This document shows positions 33,927 to 42,871 of a stretch of DNA of 64,000 nt, in pieces. The DNA is from Ilyomonas sp965277535 (GTDB lineage Bacteria; Bacteroidota; Bacteroidia; Chitinophagales; Chitinophagaceae). The DNA lies in NCBI GenBank assembly GCA_965277535.1, contig OZ255825.1, positions 4,582,187 through 4,646,186 of the forward strand, in the 5' to 3' direction. Each line of letters opens with the position of its first letter. Position 1 is the first letter of the stretch. The notes beneath the pieces were generated by a model that worked only from the letters and a program-made list of their open reading frames with translations, had not been told where the DNA came from and made no database searches. The position numbers were made by a program, and so were the translations under genes.

Positions 33927-33971
33927 AAACATTGCAAAGCCTGCTAAACAATAGCAGGCTTTGCAATGTTT
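33927..33971. terminator. Perfect 19-bp bidirectional terminator hairpin
   Basis: AAACATTGCAAAGCCTGCT pairs with its exact complement around a 7-base loop. It lies between the small plus-strand gene and the convergent gcvH, with A-rich and T-rich flanks. Confidence 0.85.
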
Positions 33972-33990
33972 GCAACAAAATAAAAGCAGC

Positions 33991-34371
33991 TTAGTCAACC
34001 AACTTCTGATAAGCTTCGGCACTTAACAAGTTATCGGCATCAGCCACATTATTCAATTTAATTCGCACCATCCAGCCTTTGCCGTATGGATCGCTGTTTA
34101 TCAGTTCCGGCTCGTCTTGCAACGCAGGATTTACTTCTTCAATAGTTGCGGCAAGAGGCAAATACAGGTCGCTCACCGTCTTTACAGCTTCCACTGTTCC
34201 AAATACGGTTTCAGCTTCAAGTGTTTGGCCAACGGTAGTAATGTCAACATAAACAATGTCGCCCAATTCTCCCTGCGCGAAATCGGTAATTCCAATGTAA
34301 GCATGTTCATCGTCAATCATCTTCAGCCATTCGTGATCTTTTGTGTACTTAATGTCGTCAATGATAGTCAT
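33991..34371 (-). CDS. gcvH: Glycine cleavage system H protein
   Basis: The lipoyl carrier of the glycine cleavage complex, 126 residues, normal length. The lipoylated lysine is in GTVEAVKTVSDLYLP near residue 63. The N-terminal YTKDHEWL and the C-terminal GKGWMVRIKL are typical. The other glycine cleavage genes (gcvT, gcvP) are not in the window. It is preceded by an intergenic hairpin and follows the cyclophilin gene on the same strand. Confidence 0.96.
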   Translation of the reverse strand: MTIIDDIKYTKDHEWLKMIDDEHAYIGITDFAQGELGDIVYVDITTVGQTLEAETVFGTVEAVKTVSDLYLPLAATIEEVNPALQDEPELINSDPYGKGWMVRIKLNNVADADNLLSAEAYQKLVD

Positions 34372-34385
34372 AATTTATTTTTAAT

Positions 34386-34460
34386 TGATTATTTTTAATT
34401 GAAGTGAGTGGTGAGTTGTGAGCATAGCAGCCAAACTCACTATTCACTACTGGCCACTCA
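34386..34460. repeat. Inverted repeat of the GTGAGTGGTGAG word type
   Basis: AGTGAGTGGTGAGTTGTGAG is followed by CTCACTATTCACTACTGGCC and CACTCACTAA, its imperfect complement. It lies between the cyclophilin gene and gcvH. Confidence 0.6.
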
Positions 34461-35174
34461 CTAATTCAGCATTCTCATTTTCATCATCACATTTTGCAAG
34501 GGACGGTCGTTGCTATCGCGTGGCAGCTTTGCAATTTTATCAATTACTTCCATGCCTTTGATTACTTCACCAAACACAGTATAATTCTGATCTAAAAAAG
34601 GTGTGCCACCAATGGTGTTATATATCGTGTGCTGTGCATCAGTATAGCGAAATAACGGCTTTTCATTTCTTATCTGGCATTCCATCATATTCAACTCCGT
34701 ATCGCTTACCGGCTTGCCTTGTACAATATAGAATTGGCAATTGCTGCTGGCTTTTTCAGGATTGTTATCACGGGCTGCAGCCAATGCACCCCGCTTATGA
34801 AAATAGGCAGTATTAAACTCTGCCGGAATGCGGTTTCCCGGCGCTTCACCGCTTCCTAATTGCACTGAATCGGGTGCATTCTTACTGGTCGGATCGCCAC
34901 CCTGAATCATAAAACCATCAATCACACGATGAAACAACAAGCTATCATAAAACCCTTGCTGCACCAGTTTTACAAAGTTATCACGGTGTAGCGGCGTACT
35001 GTCATACAACTTCACCACAATCACACCATAAGGCGTTGTAATGCCCACCAGTCTTTCTTTATCCACCATTTTTTTTGCAGGTACAGTAAGTGGCTTTTTG
35101 GATGGAGTTTTGGTTTGTGTAAAACCGATAGTCGTTATACAAATTAAGGCAAAAACAAAGAGGATCCGTTTCAT
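34461..35174 (-). CDS. Exported cyclophilin-type peptidyl-prolyl isomerase
   Basis: A 237-residue isomerase with a signal peptide (MKRILFVFALICITTIGFTQ). It would speed proline isomerisation during folding in the periplasm. Cyclophilin motifs are FHRVIDGFMIQGGDP near residue 80, SNCQFYIVQGKP and YTVFGEVIKGMEVID. The FHRV arginine of the active site is present. The segment between FYIVQGKP and the next core strand has an insert of about 35 residues. It follows the hypothetical gene at 35184 by nine bases. Confidence 0.93.
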   Translation of the reverse strand: MKRILFVFALICITTIGFTQTKTPSKKPLTVPAKKMVDKERLVGITTPYGVIVVKLYDSTPLHRDNFVKLVQQGFYDSLLFHRVIDGFMIQGGDPTSKNAPDSVQLGSGEAPGNRIPAEFNTAYFHKRGALAAARDNNPEKASSNCQFYIVQGKPVSDTELNMMECQIRNEKPLFRYTDAQHTIYNTIGGTPFLDQNYTVFGEVIKGMEVIDKIAKLPRDSNDRPLQNVMMKMRMLN

Positions 35175-35183
35175 GATTTGATA

Positions 35184-35531
35184 TTAAAATCCGTGCTCGT
35201 TGAAGTAAAATAGGATATGGTCTTTTAAAAAATTTTCCTGGTCGTGTAAAGATAAGGATGGCAAATCTTTTAGCTGTGTAAAATGTGGCCAGCCTTCATC
35301 ATCAAGTCCCTGCAATTCATAATAACCGCTTCTGCATAGTACGGTGCAAATCGCAACGTGCATCAAATCCTGCTTTTGTTCTTTCGTAATTTTTTCTCTG
35401 ATAAAACCTGTTTCCTGCAATCCAATTAAAAACAAAACCGCTTCCATGTCCGGCTTCTTGCCAAAGTGCTCAGCCAGCTTTGCTTCCAGTGTCCACCAAC
35501 GTTGCTGCAAATCATCACTCACATTCGTCAT
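35184..35531 (-). CDS. Conserved hypothetical protein, 115 residues
   Basis: I start it at the ATG at 35531 (MTNVSDDLQQRWW), 27 bases inside a longer open frame. The protein is helical and acidic, with LEAKLAEHFGKKPDMEAVLFLIGLQE and a final FLKDHILFYFNEHGF. No domain is recognised. It ends nine bases before the cyclophilin gene, with which it probably forms an operon, and is divergent from serS with 57 bases between start codons. Confidence 0.65.
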   Translation of the reverse strand: MTNVSDDLQQRWWTLEAKLAEHFGKKPDMEAVLFLIGLQETGFIREKITKEQKQDLMHVAICTVLCRSGYYELQGLDDEGWPHFTQLKDLPSLSLHDQENFLKDHILFYFNEHGF

Positions 35532-35562
35532 AAAGGCAAAGATAAGGTTTGATGCCAAAGGT

Positions 35563-35570
35563 TATATTTG
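35563..35570 (+). promoter_or_regulatory. -7 element TATATTTG upstream of serS
   Basis: The octamer matches TAnnTTTG and lies 18 bases before the serS ATG. The upstream TTG is not at the ideal distance. Confidence 0.45.
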
Positions 35571-35588
35571 CCGCCAAATTCAAAGTGT

Positions 35589-36860
35589 ATGCTTCAAATA
35601 CAAGTGTTGAAAGAAAAGCCGGACTGGGTGAAAGAACGATTGGCAGTAAGAAATTTTAAACAACCTGAATTGGTTGATGAGATCATCAAACTGGATGAAC
35701 AACGCCGCGCGTTGCAGGTTTCTTTTGATACTTCACAAGCGAAAATAAATAGCACTTCGAAAGAAATTGGAAAGCTCATGTCATCCGGGAAAAAGGAAGA
35801 AGCAGATGCATTAAAAAATGAAGTTGCCGACAATAAAAAAAATGTAACCAGCATTAATGAACAACTAACGAAAACAGAAAAAGAACTCCAAAATAAGTTG
35901 GTTCAATTACCCAATCTTCCTTCCGAAAAAGTACCTGCGGGCACTTCACCTGAAGACAATGTTGTGGTGAAAGAAAATGGGGCAAAACCAAACCTGTACG
36001 CTGGCGCAAAGCCGCATTGGGATTTGATTCAACAATACGACTTAATTGATTTTGCCACGGGCGCAAAAATTACCGGCTCCGGTTTTCCTCTGTATAAAGG
36101 CAACGGCGCAAAGCTACAACGTGCATTGGTGCAATACTTTTTAGATTACAACACAGAACGCGGTTATACCGAATATTTACCGCCGTTTATGGTGAACGAA
36201 GCATCGGCTTACGGCACAGGACAATTGCCCGATAAAGAAGGACAGATGTATCACGTAACAGAAGACAATTTGTTTTTAATTCCCACTTCGGAAGTGCCCA
36301 TTACAAACATCTACCGCGATACGATTTTAAAAGAGAGCGATTTGCCTATAAAAATGACGGCTTATTCTCCATGCTTTCGCCGCGAAGCCGGAAGTTTTGG
36401 AAAAGATGTTCGGGGTTTAAATCGTGTACATCAATTTGAAAAAGTAGAGATTATTGAAATCGTTCATCCTGAAAAAAGCTATGATGTTTTGGAAGATATG
36501 GTGGCGCATGTGGAAGGCTTACTGCAAACATTGCAATTACCACATCGCATACTAAAATTATGTGGTGGCGATATGGGCTTTACCAGCGCACTTACTTACG
36601 ATTTTGAAGTGTGGAGTGCCGCACAGGAACGCTGGCTCGAAGTAAGCAGTGTAAGCAATTTTGAAAGTTATCAAACGAACAGGATGAAATGCCGTTTCAA
36701 AAATGGAGAAGGCAAAACAGTGCTTGCACACAGCTTAAATGGAAGTTCGCTTGCCTTGCCGAGAATTGTAGCGGCTTTGCTGGAAAACAATCAAACAGAA
36801 GAAGGTATTGTGTTACCACAAATTTTGCATACTTATTTTGGTAAGGAAAGAATCAGTTGA
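35589..36860 (+). CDS. serS: Serine--tRNA ligase
   Basis: A class II aminoacyl-tRNA synthetase of 423 residues that charges tRNA-Ser. It has the N-terminal coiled-coil arm (residues about 30-105, ending with LPNLPSEKVPAGTSPEDN), motif 2 FRREAGSFGKDVRGLNRVHQF near 270 and motif 3 NGSSLALPRIVAALLE near 390. The serine-site residues TSEVPITN are present. The start at the ATG at 35589 (MLQIQVLKEKPDWV) matches the family N-terminus. A nested repeat follows the stop codon. Confidence 0.97.
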   Translation: MLQIQVLKEKPDWVKERLAVRNFKQPELVDEIIKLDEQRRALQVSFDTSQAKINSTSKEIGKLMSSGKKEEADALKNEVADNKKNVTSINEQLTKTEKELQNKLVQLPNLPSEKVPAGTSPEDNVVVKENGAKPNLYAGAKPHWDLIQQYDLIDFATGAKITGSGFPLYKGNGAKLQRALVQYFLDYNTERGYTEYLPPFMVNEASAYGTGQLPDKEGQMYHVTEDNLFLIPTSEVPITNIYRDTILKESDLPIKMTAYSPCFRREAGSFGKDVRGLNRVHQFEKVEIIEIVHPEKSYDVLEDMVAHVEGLLQTLQLPHRILKLCGGDMGFTSALTYDFEVWSAAQERWLEVSSVSNFESYQTNRMKCRFKNGEGKTVLAHSLNGSSLALPRIVAALLENNQTEEGIVLPQILHTYFGKERIS

Positions 36861-36874
36861 ACTATTAAGACGGT

Positions 36875-36985
36875 TTGAACCACGAAGGCTTGAAGTAAAG
36901 AAGCCTGCCTACCGACAGGCAGGTTACACAAAGCTTTTATTATTCTTGGTGAAACTTTGTGCTCTTTGTGTCTTTGTGGTTCAAA
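36875..36985. repeat. Inverted CACAAAG-type repeat carrying an inserted palindrome
   Basis: The outer arms are GAACCACGAAGGC on the left and TGTGTCTTTGTGGTTC on the right. The left arm is interrupted at 36903-36924 by GCCTGCCTACCGACAGGCAG, the same palindrome family as at 23840-23893. It lies between serS and the GT4 gene. Confidence 0.6.
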
Positions 36986-37013
36986 AAAATAACTGCTTTA
37001 CAACGAATAAAAA

Positions 37014-38210
37014 TTGGCTCAAAAAATAAAATTGTTTCTTATTATTAACCGGCTTGTGCTTGGCGGGAATACGGCAGATGCTGTGTCGCTGGCGCATCGG
37101 TTGAGTGCTACGTATAGCATCACCATTGTATATGGCGAAAAGGAAACAGATGAAATTGAAGTATCTTCATTCATTCAAAATTATCCGGAGCTTTCATTTA
37201 TCAAAATCCCTTCTTTACATCGCGCCATTCACCCTTTTTACGATGCAAAAGCTTACCGGCAACTTTTGTTTTTATTGAAAAAATATCGTCCTCAGATTGT
37301 TCATACACATGGCTTCAAAAGCGGTTTATTAGGAAGATTGGCAGCGCGTAAAATGGGCGTCCCTGTTATCATTCACACGTATCATGGGCATTTGTTTCAC
37401 TCTTATTACAACCGTTTTGTTTCGTCCATTATTTGCCGTATCGAAAGAAGGCTGGCGTCCTTCACAACACATATCGTTGCCATCAGTCCGCAACAGGCTT
37501 TTGAATTGACGGAAGTATATCAAATTACACCTGCAAATAAAATAAGCACCATTTATCTGGGCATAGATAAGGCCGATTATTCTCTGACAGGCGAAGGTTT
37601 GCGAAAGCAATACCACATTCCTGAAGATATTCTAATTGTTGCCATCATCGGCAGATTGGTGCCGATTAAAAATCATTCCCTTTTTATAAAGATCGCAGAG
37701 CAGATTTTGAAAGAGGAAAAGAAAGTTTGCTTTTTTATCATCGGTGACGGACATCAAAAAAGAGCGATAAAAAAAGGACTTTCACAACAGCAAATTTTCT
37801 GGCAGGAAGGGGCTGAGCAAAATAAAAAAGCAAGCATTTATTTCACTTCTTGGATTACCAACATTACTTCTGCTTTGAATGACAGTGATATTGTAATGCT
37901 GACTTCATTGAACGAAGGAACACCAGTATCCTTGCTGGAAGCGCAACTGTTTGGCAAGCCGGTAATAGCAACCAATGTTGGCGGTGTTAGAGATACTTTG
38001 GTGGCTAATCAAACAGGGTTTTTAATCCAAAATTTTAATGTTGAGGATGCGGTTGAAAAATTGAAGCAACTCATTCACGACAAAGCTTTGCGGATTGAAA
38101 TGGGAGAGAAGGGAAAAGCTTTTGTGCAGGAACAATTTTCAAAAGACAAAGAAGTAATCGCCATTGATCATTTATACATCAATTGTTTACAAAAACAAAA
38201 CATCGTTTGA
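37014..38210 (+). CDS. GT4 family glycosyltransferase
   Basis: A 398-residue GT-B glycosyltransferase. The N-terminal part has LIINRLVLGGNTADAVSLAH and PQIVHTHGFKSGLLGRLAA. The C-terminal nucleotide-sugar domain has IVAIIGRLVPIKNHSLFI and the EX7E motif in SLNEGTPVSLLEAQLFGKPV near residue 310. The start is a TTG at 37014, since no ATG is near and the conserved N-terminus needs this start. The product is probably an exopolysaccharide or lipopolysaccharide sugar transferase. It is convergent with the acyl-CoA dehydrogenase gene. Confidence 0.88.
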   Translation: MAQKIKLFLIINRLVLGGNTADAVSLAHRLSATYSITIVYGEKETDEIEVSSFIQNYPELSFIKIPSLHRAIHPFYDAKAYRQLLFLLKKYRPQIVHTHGFKSGLLGRLAARKMGVPVIIHTYHGHLFHSYYNRFVSSIICRIERRLASFTTHIVAISPQQAFELTEVYQITPANKISTIYLGIDKADYSLTGEGLRKQYHIPEDILIVAIIGRLVPIKNHSLFIKIAEQILKEEKKVCFFIIGDGHQKRAIKKGLSQQQIFWQEGAEQNKKASIYFTSWITNITSALNDSDIVMLTSLNEGTPVSLLEAQLFGKPVIATNVGGVRDTLVANQTGFLIQNFNVEDAVEKLKQLIHDKALRIEMGEKGKAFVQEQFSKDKEVIAIDHLYINCLQKQNIV

Positions 38211-38236
38211 TGCCCATTTGGTTTTGCCCATAAAAT

Positions 38237-39391
38237 TTATTTCAAAACATTTCTGCTGATCACAATGCGTTGCACTTCGCTTGTGCCCTCGTAAATCTGA
38301 GTGATTTTCGCATCGCGCATCATTCTTTCTACATGATATTCTTTTACATAACCATAGCCGCCATGAATTTGCACTGCTTCGGTGGTTACCCACATTGCTG
38401 TTTCGCTGGCGAACACTTTTGCCATTGAAGAAGCACCGGAATAATCCAAATCATTATCTTTTAACCAGGCTGCTTTGAAACATAATAAACGTGCTGCATC
38501 AATACGTGTTGCCATATCTGCAAGCTTAAATTGTATTGCCTGGTGTTTGCTCAATTCTTCTCCAAAGCTCTTTCGGTTTTTAGAATATGTAAGTGAACGT
38601 TCAAATGCGCCTTTCGCAATCCCCAATGCCTGCGATGCAATGCCAATGCGGCCTCCGGCCAATGTTCTCATGGCGAATGTAAAGCCAAAGCCTTCATCGC
38701 CAATGCGGTTTTCCTTTGGCACTTTTACATCGGTAAAGGAAATGGTTGTCGTATCGCTGGCACGAATGCCCATTTTATTTTCTTTGGCTCCAACAGTTAT
38801 GCCTTCCCAGCTTCGTTCAACAATAAGGGTAACAATGCCATGCGAGCCTTTGCTCCTTTCGGCTTGCGCCATCACCAAAAACACACTTGCCGTTGAACCA
38901 TTGGTTATCCAGTTTTTGGTGCCGTTCAGTAAGTAATAATCGCCTTTGTCCTCCGCAGTTGTTTTTTGCTGCGTTGCATCGCTGCCGGCTTCAGGTTCAC
39001 TCAATAAAAAGGCACCGATGTACAACTCGTTGTCTTTTTTTCCACCTGCTAAGGGCATTAAGTATTTTTGTTTTTGTTCATCGCTGCCAAAGGCTTGCAA
39101 ACCATAGCAAACTAAGCTATTGTTTACGCTCATGATTACACCAACACTGGCATCAACACTACATATTTCCTGCATTGCCAACACGTAGCTAATGGTATCT
39201 AAACCAGCGCCGCCCCATTCCGGCGAAACCATCATCCCCATAAATCCAAGCTCCGCCAGTTTTACAATTTGTTCTTTTGGAAACATCGCTTTTTCATCCC
39301 GTTCAATTACGCCGGGCAGACATTCCTGCCAGGCAAAATCGTGGGCAGCGGTTTGTATCCATTGTTGTTCTTCAGTAAAATGTAAGTTCAT
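38237..39391 (-). CDS. Acyl-CoA dehydrogenase
   Basis: A 384-residue FAD enzyme of fatty-acid beta-oxidation. The family signatures are present: GAFLLSEPEAGSDATQ near residue 130, KNWITNGSTASVFLVMAQ, and QIHGGYGYVKEYHVERMMRD near 340. The catalytic glutamate is in QIYEGTSEVQRIVI. I start at the ATG at 39391 (MNLHFTEEQQWIQ). It resembles short/medium-chain types; the chain-length preference is not certain. No other beta-oxidation genes are adjacent. Confidence 0.94.
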   Translation of the reverse strand: MNLHFTEEQQWIQTAAHDFAWQECLPGVIERDEKAMFPKEQIVKLAELGFMGMMVSPEWGGAGLDTISYVLAMQEICSVDASVGVIMSVNNSLVCYGLQAFGSDEQKQKYLMPLAGGKKDNELYIGAFLLSEPEAGSDATQQKTTAEDKGDYYLLNGTKNWITNGSTASVFLVMAQAERSKGSHGIVTLIVERSWEGITVGAKENKMGIRASDTTTISFTDVKVPKENRIGDEGFGFTFAMRTLAGGRIGIASQALGIAKGAFERSLTYSKNRKSFGEELSKHQAIQFKLADMATRIDAARLLCFKAAWLKDNDLDYSGASSMAKVFASETAMWVTTEAVQIHGGYGYVKEYHVERMMRDAKITQIYEGTSEVQRIVISRNVLK

Positions 39392-39506
39392 AAAATATGG
39401 CGCGAAGTAAGCTAACAAATGTTAGTAATGCAAAAACAAAAACATTAATTTTTATGATGAGATAAAAAAGCTTGTATTCTTTTATCAGTCTTTTCTTACT
39501 ATTCAT

Positions 39507-39945
39507 TTGACTTATTCAGCAAGGATTTTAGTAAGATTGAATCGGTTATCTCTCAGAGCAATAAAAAACAGTTTAATGACCTCCTGTTGTACTGCTTTGC
39601 TTTTTTCTTTTTTACTATTGATTCACCACTCTTTTGCGCAAACAAAGCCGGTTGATTTGGTAAACCCCAACTGGGCAACAAAAGAACTGCCTCCCTCTGA
39701 GTAAATTGCGAGTGAGCTTATCTCGATCATTTGGTTCATGATTCCCTCCTTATGGTTAACTCTTTACGACCTGTTTATTATCAACACAAAACTTATGACA
39801 TCTTTAATTTGACAGCAATAAATTCAACATAAAAATCCTAAGCGGTTACACGCTGCAATTCAATGAGGATAAGGACGGCAAGATAACCGAGGTCTTATTC
39901 ATTCAACCGAATGGAACGTATAAAGCCGTTAAAAAAAATGAGTAA
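39507..39945 (+). pseudogene. Remnant of a secreted serine hydrolase (beta-lactamase family)
   Basis: An N-terminal fragment encodes a signal-peptide-like stretch (FSFLLLIHHSFAQTKPVDLV) and stops at 39704. Downstream, fragments in two other frames read VYYQHKTYDIFNLTAIN (to about 39830) and GYTLQFNEDKDGKITEVLF then QPNGTYKAVKKNE (39832-39945). The last two look like the C-terminal domain found after serine hydrolase/beta-lactamase catalytic domains. The catalytic core is missing. The gene appears deleted and frameshifted. The family call rests on the tail only. Confidence 0.6.
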
Positions 39946-39966
39946 AACCAAACATTCATTACTTAT

Positions 39967-40119
39967 TTAATCCCGTTCGGTTTGCGCTTCATTCCATTTT
40001 TCCAAGTTTTCTAAATCTTCGGGAGTAATGTCAGATTTCTCGCCTGTGAACGGGTTTGTGGTATGAATGGTTGCATCATCTTTCTCTGGTTGTGAAGATT
40101 TGGATTTGGCGATTTTTGC
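39967..40119 (-). pseudogene. C-terminal part of a small host gene split by the Mu-like element
   Basis: In the minus strand, codons from GCA at 40119 to the TAA at 39967 encode 50 residues beginning AKIAKSKSSQPEKDD and ending LEKWNEAQTERD. There is no start codon in this frame here. The missing start lies at 54845-54822 on the far side of the element (MKKENKKA), and joining the two through the shared TGCTTTTT restores a continuous 57-residue frame. The intact product would be small, charged and of unknown function. Confidence 0.75.
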
Positions 40120-40124
40120 TTTTT
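40117..40124. repeat. Target-site duplication, copy 1 (TGCTTTTT)
   Basis: The eight bases recur at 54822-54829, flanking the element. Mu-type transposition makes a 5-bp duplication, so part of the match may be chance or reflect T-run ambiguity. Confidence 0.7.
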
Positions 40125-40145
40125 GGGGTGTATAACGGGCGAAAA

Positions 40146-40224
40146 TAAATATTAATTAGGGCGATGAATAAATATTAATGGCTTAAACATTCCAAAAATA
40201 ACAATGGCATTTTTAAATATTAAT
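40146..40224 (+). promoter_or_regulatory. Right-end transposase-binding array, three TAAATATTAAT sites
   Basis: Direct copies lie at 40146-40156, 40169-40179 and 40214-40224, the first two 23 bases apart and both preceded by a GCGAxxA-type segment. Two inverted copies lie at the left end. This arrangement fits the MuA R1-R3 sites. The region from here to 40435 contains no convincing gene. Confidence 0.7.
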
Positions 40225-40435
40225 GATTTTGGCTAAATTGAATTTAATTTTTTATGTTACAATTAACCCCCTTTTCCCACTTGCCATAAACCCTTTCCAT
40301 GAACTCTCCTTGAACTATGTATGACGAATGTAGGGAGTATCTATAGAGGAAGTATAAAGATGTCTCGTTCTAAAATAGCTATGTCTTATACTGAAAAAAC
40401 TTTACAATGTTTGGTATTGTTACTGGATAGGATTT

Positions 40436-40468
40436 AAGCGGCACTTAAACGCTCATTAAGTGCCGCTT
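40436..40468. terminator. Hairpin at the end of the element's minus-strand genes
   Basis: AAGCGGCACTTAA, a 7-base loop, and TTAAGTGCCGCTT, 13 perfect base pairs. It follows the stop codon of the last element gene. Confidence 0.75.
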
Positions 40469-40474
40469 AACTGT

Positions 40475-41095
40475 TTAATATGGCTCATTAAAACCCTGTA
40501 CTTTTTTTACGTTGATGCGGTAACCTTTTGGGTTTGCATCGGTCAATCCATCGGTATAAACACAGCGTCCAACAAGATACTCTAAACTATATTTACCATC
40601 TTCTCCAAACCTTGCTTTTGCTGATGCAATCACATCCTGCGCAAATCCAAACAAAGCTTTCTCATCATCAGTTGTTGCATAGTATTTATGATGTTCCAAT
40701 TCGGCATCTTTTACGGCTTGGCTAACGACAACTTCTGAATCTGCAATATCAATGTATGATAAGCTGTTCAGGATATGAGGATGTTTCTTTTTTAATTCTG
40801 TTATTCTGTTCGCCAAGTCATCAAAGCCTGCCGGCATAGAAACAATTTCAAGTGCTTTATGCCTGTTCACCGGCAAACCGTTTAAAGTCAATGGTGCGCC
40901 ATTGGTCATTTTATCAAATACCAAATCTGCGGGAGTGTGCATAAGCTTTTTAAACTCTTCTACGTTGTTAAGCTGTGGCAAATTGAGAGTTTGGTACTGT
41001 TCAAATACTTCATTGAAGAAACTATTAAACTTACCCATTTCCAGAACTCTGTTTTCGTAAGTTGTAGTGTCAATAGCCATTAAAATGTTGTCCAT
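40475..41095 (-). CDS. Hypothetical element protein, 206 residues
   Basis: I place the start at the ATG at 41095 (MDNILMAIDTTTYENR). The protein is soluble with mixed helix and strand, and includes DEKALFGFAQDVIASAKARFGEDG near residue 155. It is the last gene before the right-end array and terminator, where phage Mu carries late genes such as mom. No similarity to a known family is visible to me. Confidence 0.55.
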   Translation of the reverse strand: MDNILMAIDTTTYENRVLEMGKFNSFFNEVFEQYQTLNLPQLNNVEEFKKLMHTPADLVFDKMTNGAPLTLNGLPVNRHKALEIVSMPAGFDDLANRITELKKKHPHILNSLSYIDIADSEVVVSQAVKDAELEHHKYYATTDDEKALFGFAQDVIASAKARFGEDGKYSLEYLVGRCVYTDGLTDANPKGYRINVKKVQGFNEPY

Positions 41096-41133
41096 AATAA
41101 CTGTTTGTTTTTTTGTTTTGATAATTGGAAAAT

Positions 41134-41469
41134 TTATGCTTTTGCTTCCCATGAAAGAAAGGGAAACATGGTTTTTAAATGCTTTATATTCTTTACTTCC
41201 TCACGGGCTTGTTTTAAGGCTTCCGTTTCACTTTGTAAAAGGTCTGTGATTGTTCTTGGACTAAGAAAGAACTCTGTGCTTACCTTATTCAATGCCTGCA
41301 CGTATTTCAAATCATGCACTTTTACATAATAAGCAAAGCGATACAAAAGGCAGGTGTTACGCTGCTTAATTAAAATCTCACTTCTTCCTTTGCGTTCTGC
41401 ATCACATTTTTCAATCGGCTCGCGCGCTTCAAATATGTCTTTGTATATACTTCTGCTGCCTCTAACCAT
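41134..41469 (-). CDS. Small element protein with a possible HTH
   Basis: A 111-residue basic protein starting at the ATG at 41469 (MVRGSRSIYKDIFEAR). The segment ALNKVSTEFFLSPRTITDLL near residue 70 looks like a helix-turn-helix, with recognition helix SPRTITDLL. A DNA-binding or transcription role in late gene control is possible but unproven. It lies 49 bases after the hub gene. Confidence 0.55.
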   Translation of the reverse strand: MVRGSRSIYKDIFEAREPIEKCDAERKGRSEILIKQRNTCLLYRFAYYVKVHDLKYVQALNKVSTEFFLSPRTITDLLQSETEALKQAREEVKNIKHLKTMFPFLSWEAKA

Positions 41470-41518
41470 AAACTTTACTTTCTGATTTGATATTGATAAT
41501 TTACAAGTCGTGTTGTAG

Positions 41519-42544
41519 TTAGATTTGAAGCAAACCAACAATGCGCCTGGCGCCACTCATCCCATACGTTACTTCAATGCTATCTACAATATAATTGCCG
41601 CTTCTTTCAGGGTACCTTTTATCTGTAAGAATGACTTTATAGCCACAAGCACAAAAAGGCTGCAAGAAGGCTGTTATATTACCCGTGTAGCCGGCGAAAG
41701 TTAGGCGGTTAAGCTTAGAGCCAGAAAGCATTGTAAGCGCATTCGGGTCGGTAATGGCATGAGTAATATAAACTTTCTTTTCTCCTGTTGTACCAGCTTG
41801 CCCCACTGTTTTAATTACATTGTCCTTCGTGTATTTACGGGTCTTCGTCTGTACTTGCACTTTGGTGCCGTCTTTCACTTCACCAATAATATTCACTTCA
41901 ACATCCATATTAATGGGGTCAGCTTTTTTTAAGTCGTCGCCCCTTATCACATTCCATCCCATTTGATATTGTAAAGTACCTGTATCCGGATTAAGAGGAA
42001 ACACTTCTGCAATTAGTATGTTATCATCAAATCGAAATGAAATAGCATCCACGCAAGTTTTTATCAGCTTGTTTAAAATCTCTGTACCACTTTCGTTTCG
42101 ACACAAAAATTTTACAATGGGAATATCAGGAATCTTGTTGCTCAAAATAATATCCGTACCAATAATGAGATATTTTAAAATGGCAATAAGAGTAGTGTTC
42201 TTAAACGTTTGCTGGTAGGTTTGATTTTTTAGCTGGTAGCTGTATCCTTCACATGAAATTTCACAAGGCGAAGTCGCATTTATCCGGTTAATAAAGCCTT
42301 TAAACTCCTTTACGTTTTGACCATTGTAACCAAGATTTATTGTAACAGCCATTCCTTCTTTAAAAAAAGTTGATGCTGGCTGCAAGGTATCTTCTTTACC
42401 GTAACGTTGCGGAATCCCAACACGTATGGGCACCTTAATAAGGGCTTTATCTACGAAGCTGTAAACGCCTTTTTTAATCTTGACTTCATGAGGTTTGATG
42501 TTTTGATATTCGTCTATTGTAATGCTGCTGCCAAGTACAAACAT
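41519..42544 (-). CDS. Phage baseplate hub / late control protein D-like
   Basis: A 341-residue, beta-rich protein resembling gpD-type late control proteins and the gp27-like part of VgrG, which form the hub on the tail spike. The N-terminus VLGSSITIDEYQNIKPHEVKI and a central FKGFINRINATSPCEISCEGYSYQL fit the hub barrels. The last part, KRYPERSGNYIVDSIEVTYG, is typical of hub C-termini. The spike-like gene lies 1.2 kb upstream on the same strand. Classification is by general resemblance and context. Confidence 0.6.
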   Translation of the reverse strand: MFVLGSSITIDEYQNIKPHEVKIKKGVYSFVDKALIKVPIRVGIPQRYGKEDTLQPASTFFKEGMAVTINLGYNGQNVKEFKGFINRINATSPCEISCEGYSYQLKNQTYQQTFKNTTLIAILKYLIIGTDIILSNKIPDIPIVKFLCRNESGTEILNKLIKTCVDAISFRFDDNILIAEVFPLNPDTGTLQYQMGWNVIRGDDLKKADPINMDVEVNIIGEVKDGTKVQVQTKTRKYTKDNVIKTVGQAGTTGEKKVYITHAITDPNALTMLSGSKLNRLTFAGYTGNITAFLQPFCACGYKVILTDKRYPERSGNYIVDSIEVTYGMSGARRIVGLLQI

Positions 42545-42573
42545 GATATTCTGAATTTATACTGTGATTAAGA

Positions 42574-42837
42574 TTAACCCTTACATAAATAAACAACTGG
42601 TTTTTCCCTTAGCTCTTTGAATGCTTCTGACAATTGAATAAGTAAACAGGCTTCTTCCGAATCAGCAATCTTCAAATGATCGTCTAAGCCTTTCGCTTCT
42701 TTGATAATGCTTGTTGCAGAATCTAAAAGCTTAGCAATCTCATCGCTGTTATAACCATAAAGCAGGTTCAGCAACGGTTCATAATTTTGCAATTCCATTT
42801 CAAAACCATCAGCTGGTAAAGTCACTGTTTGTCGCAT
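42574..42837 (-). CDS. Hypothetical element protein, 87 residues
   Basis: A helical acidic protein starting MRQTVTLPADGFEMELQNYE. It has two predicted helices with leucine and glutamate repeats (SEEACLLIQLSEAFKELRE). It lies between the protease-like and hub genes. I do not recognise a family. Confidence 0.55.
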   Translation of the reverse strand: MRQTVTLPADGFEMELQNYEPLLNLLYGYNSDEIAKLLDSATSIIKEAKGLDDHLKIADSEEACLLIQLSEAFKELREKPVVYLCKG

Positions 42838-42871
42838 TTCTTTCTTATTATTTGGATGATTAAAACATGGT

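Noticed and set aside
37329..37616. Antisense frame in the GT4 gene
   Set aside because: Complementary to a well-supported coding region, with no independent evidence.
40360..40440. A 26-codon frame (MSRSKIAMSYTEKT...) near the right end of the element
   Set aside because: Too short, no conserved features, and it lies in the non-coding end region.
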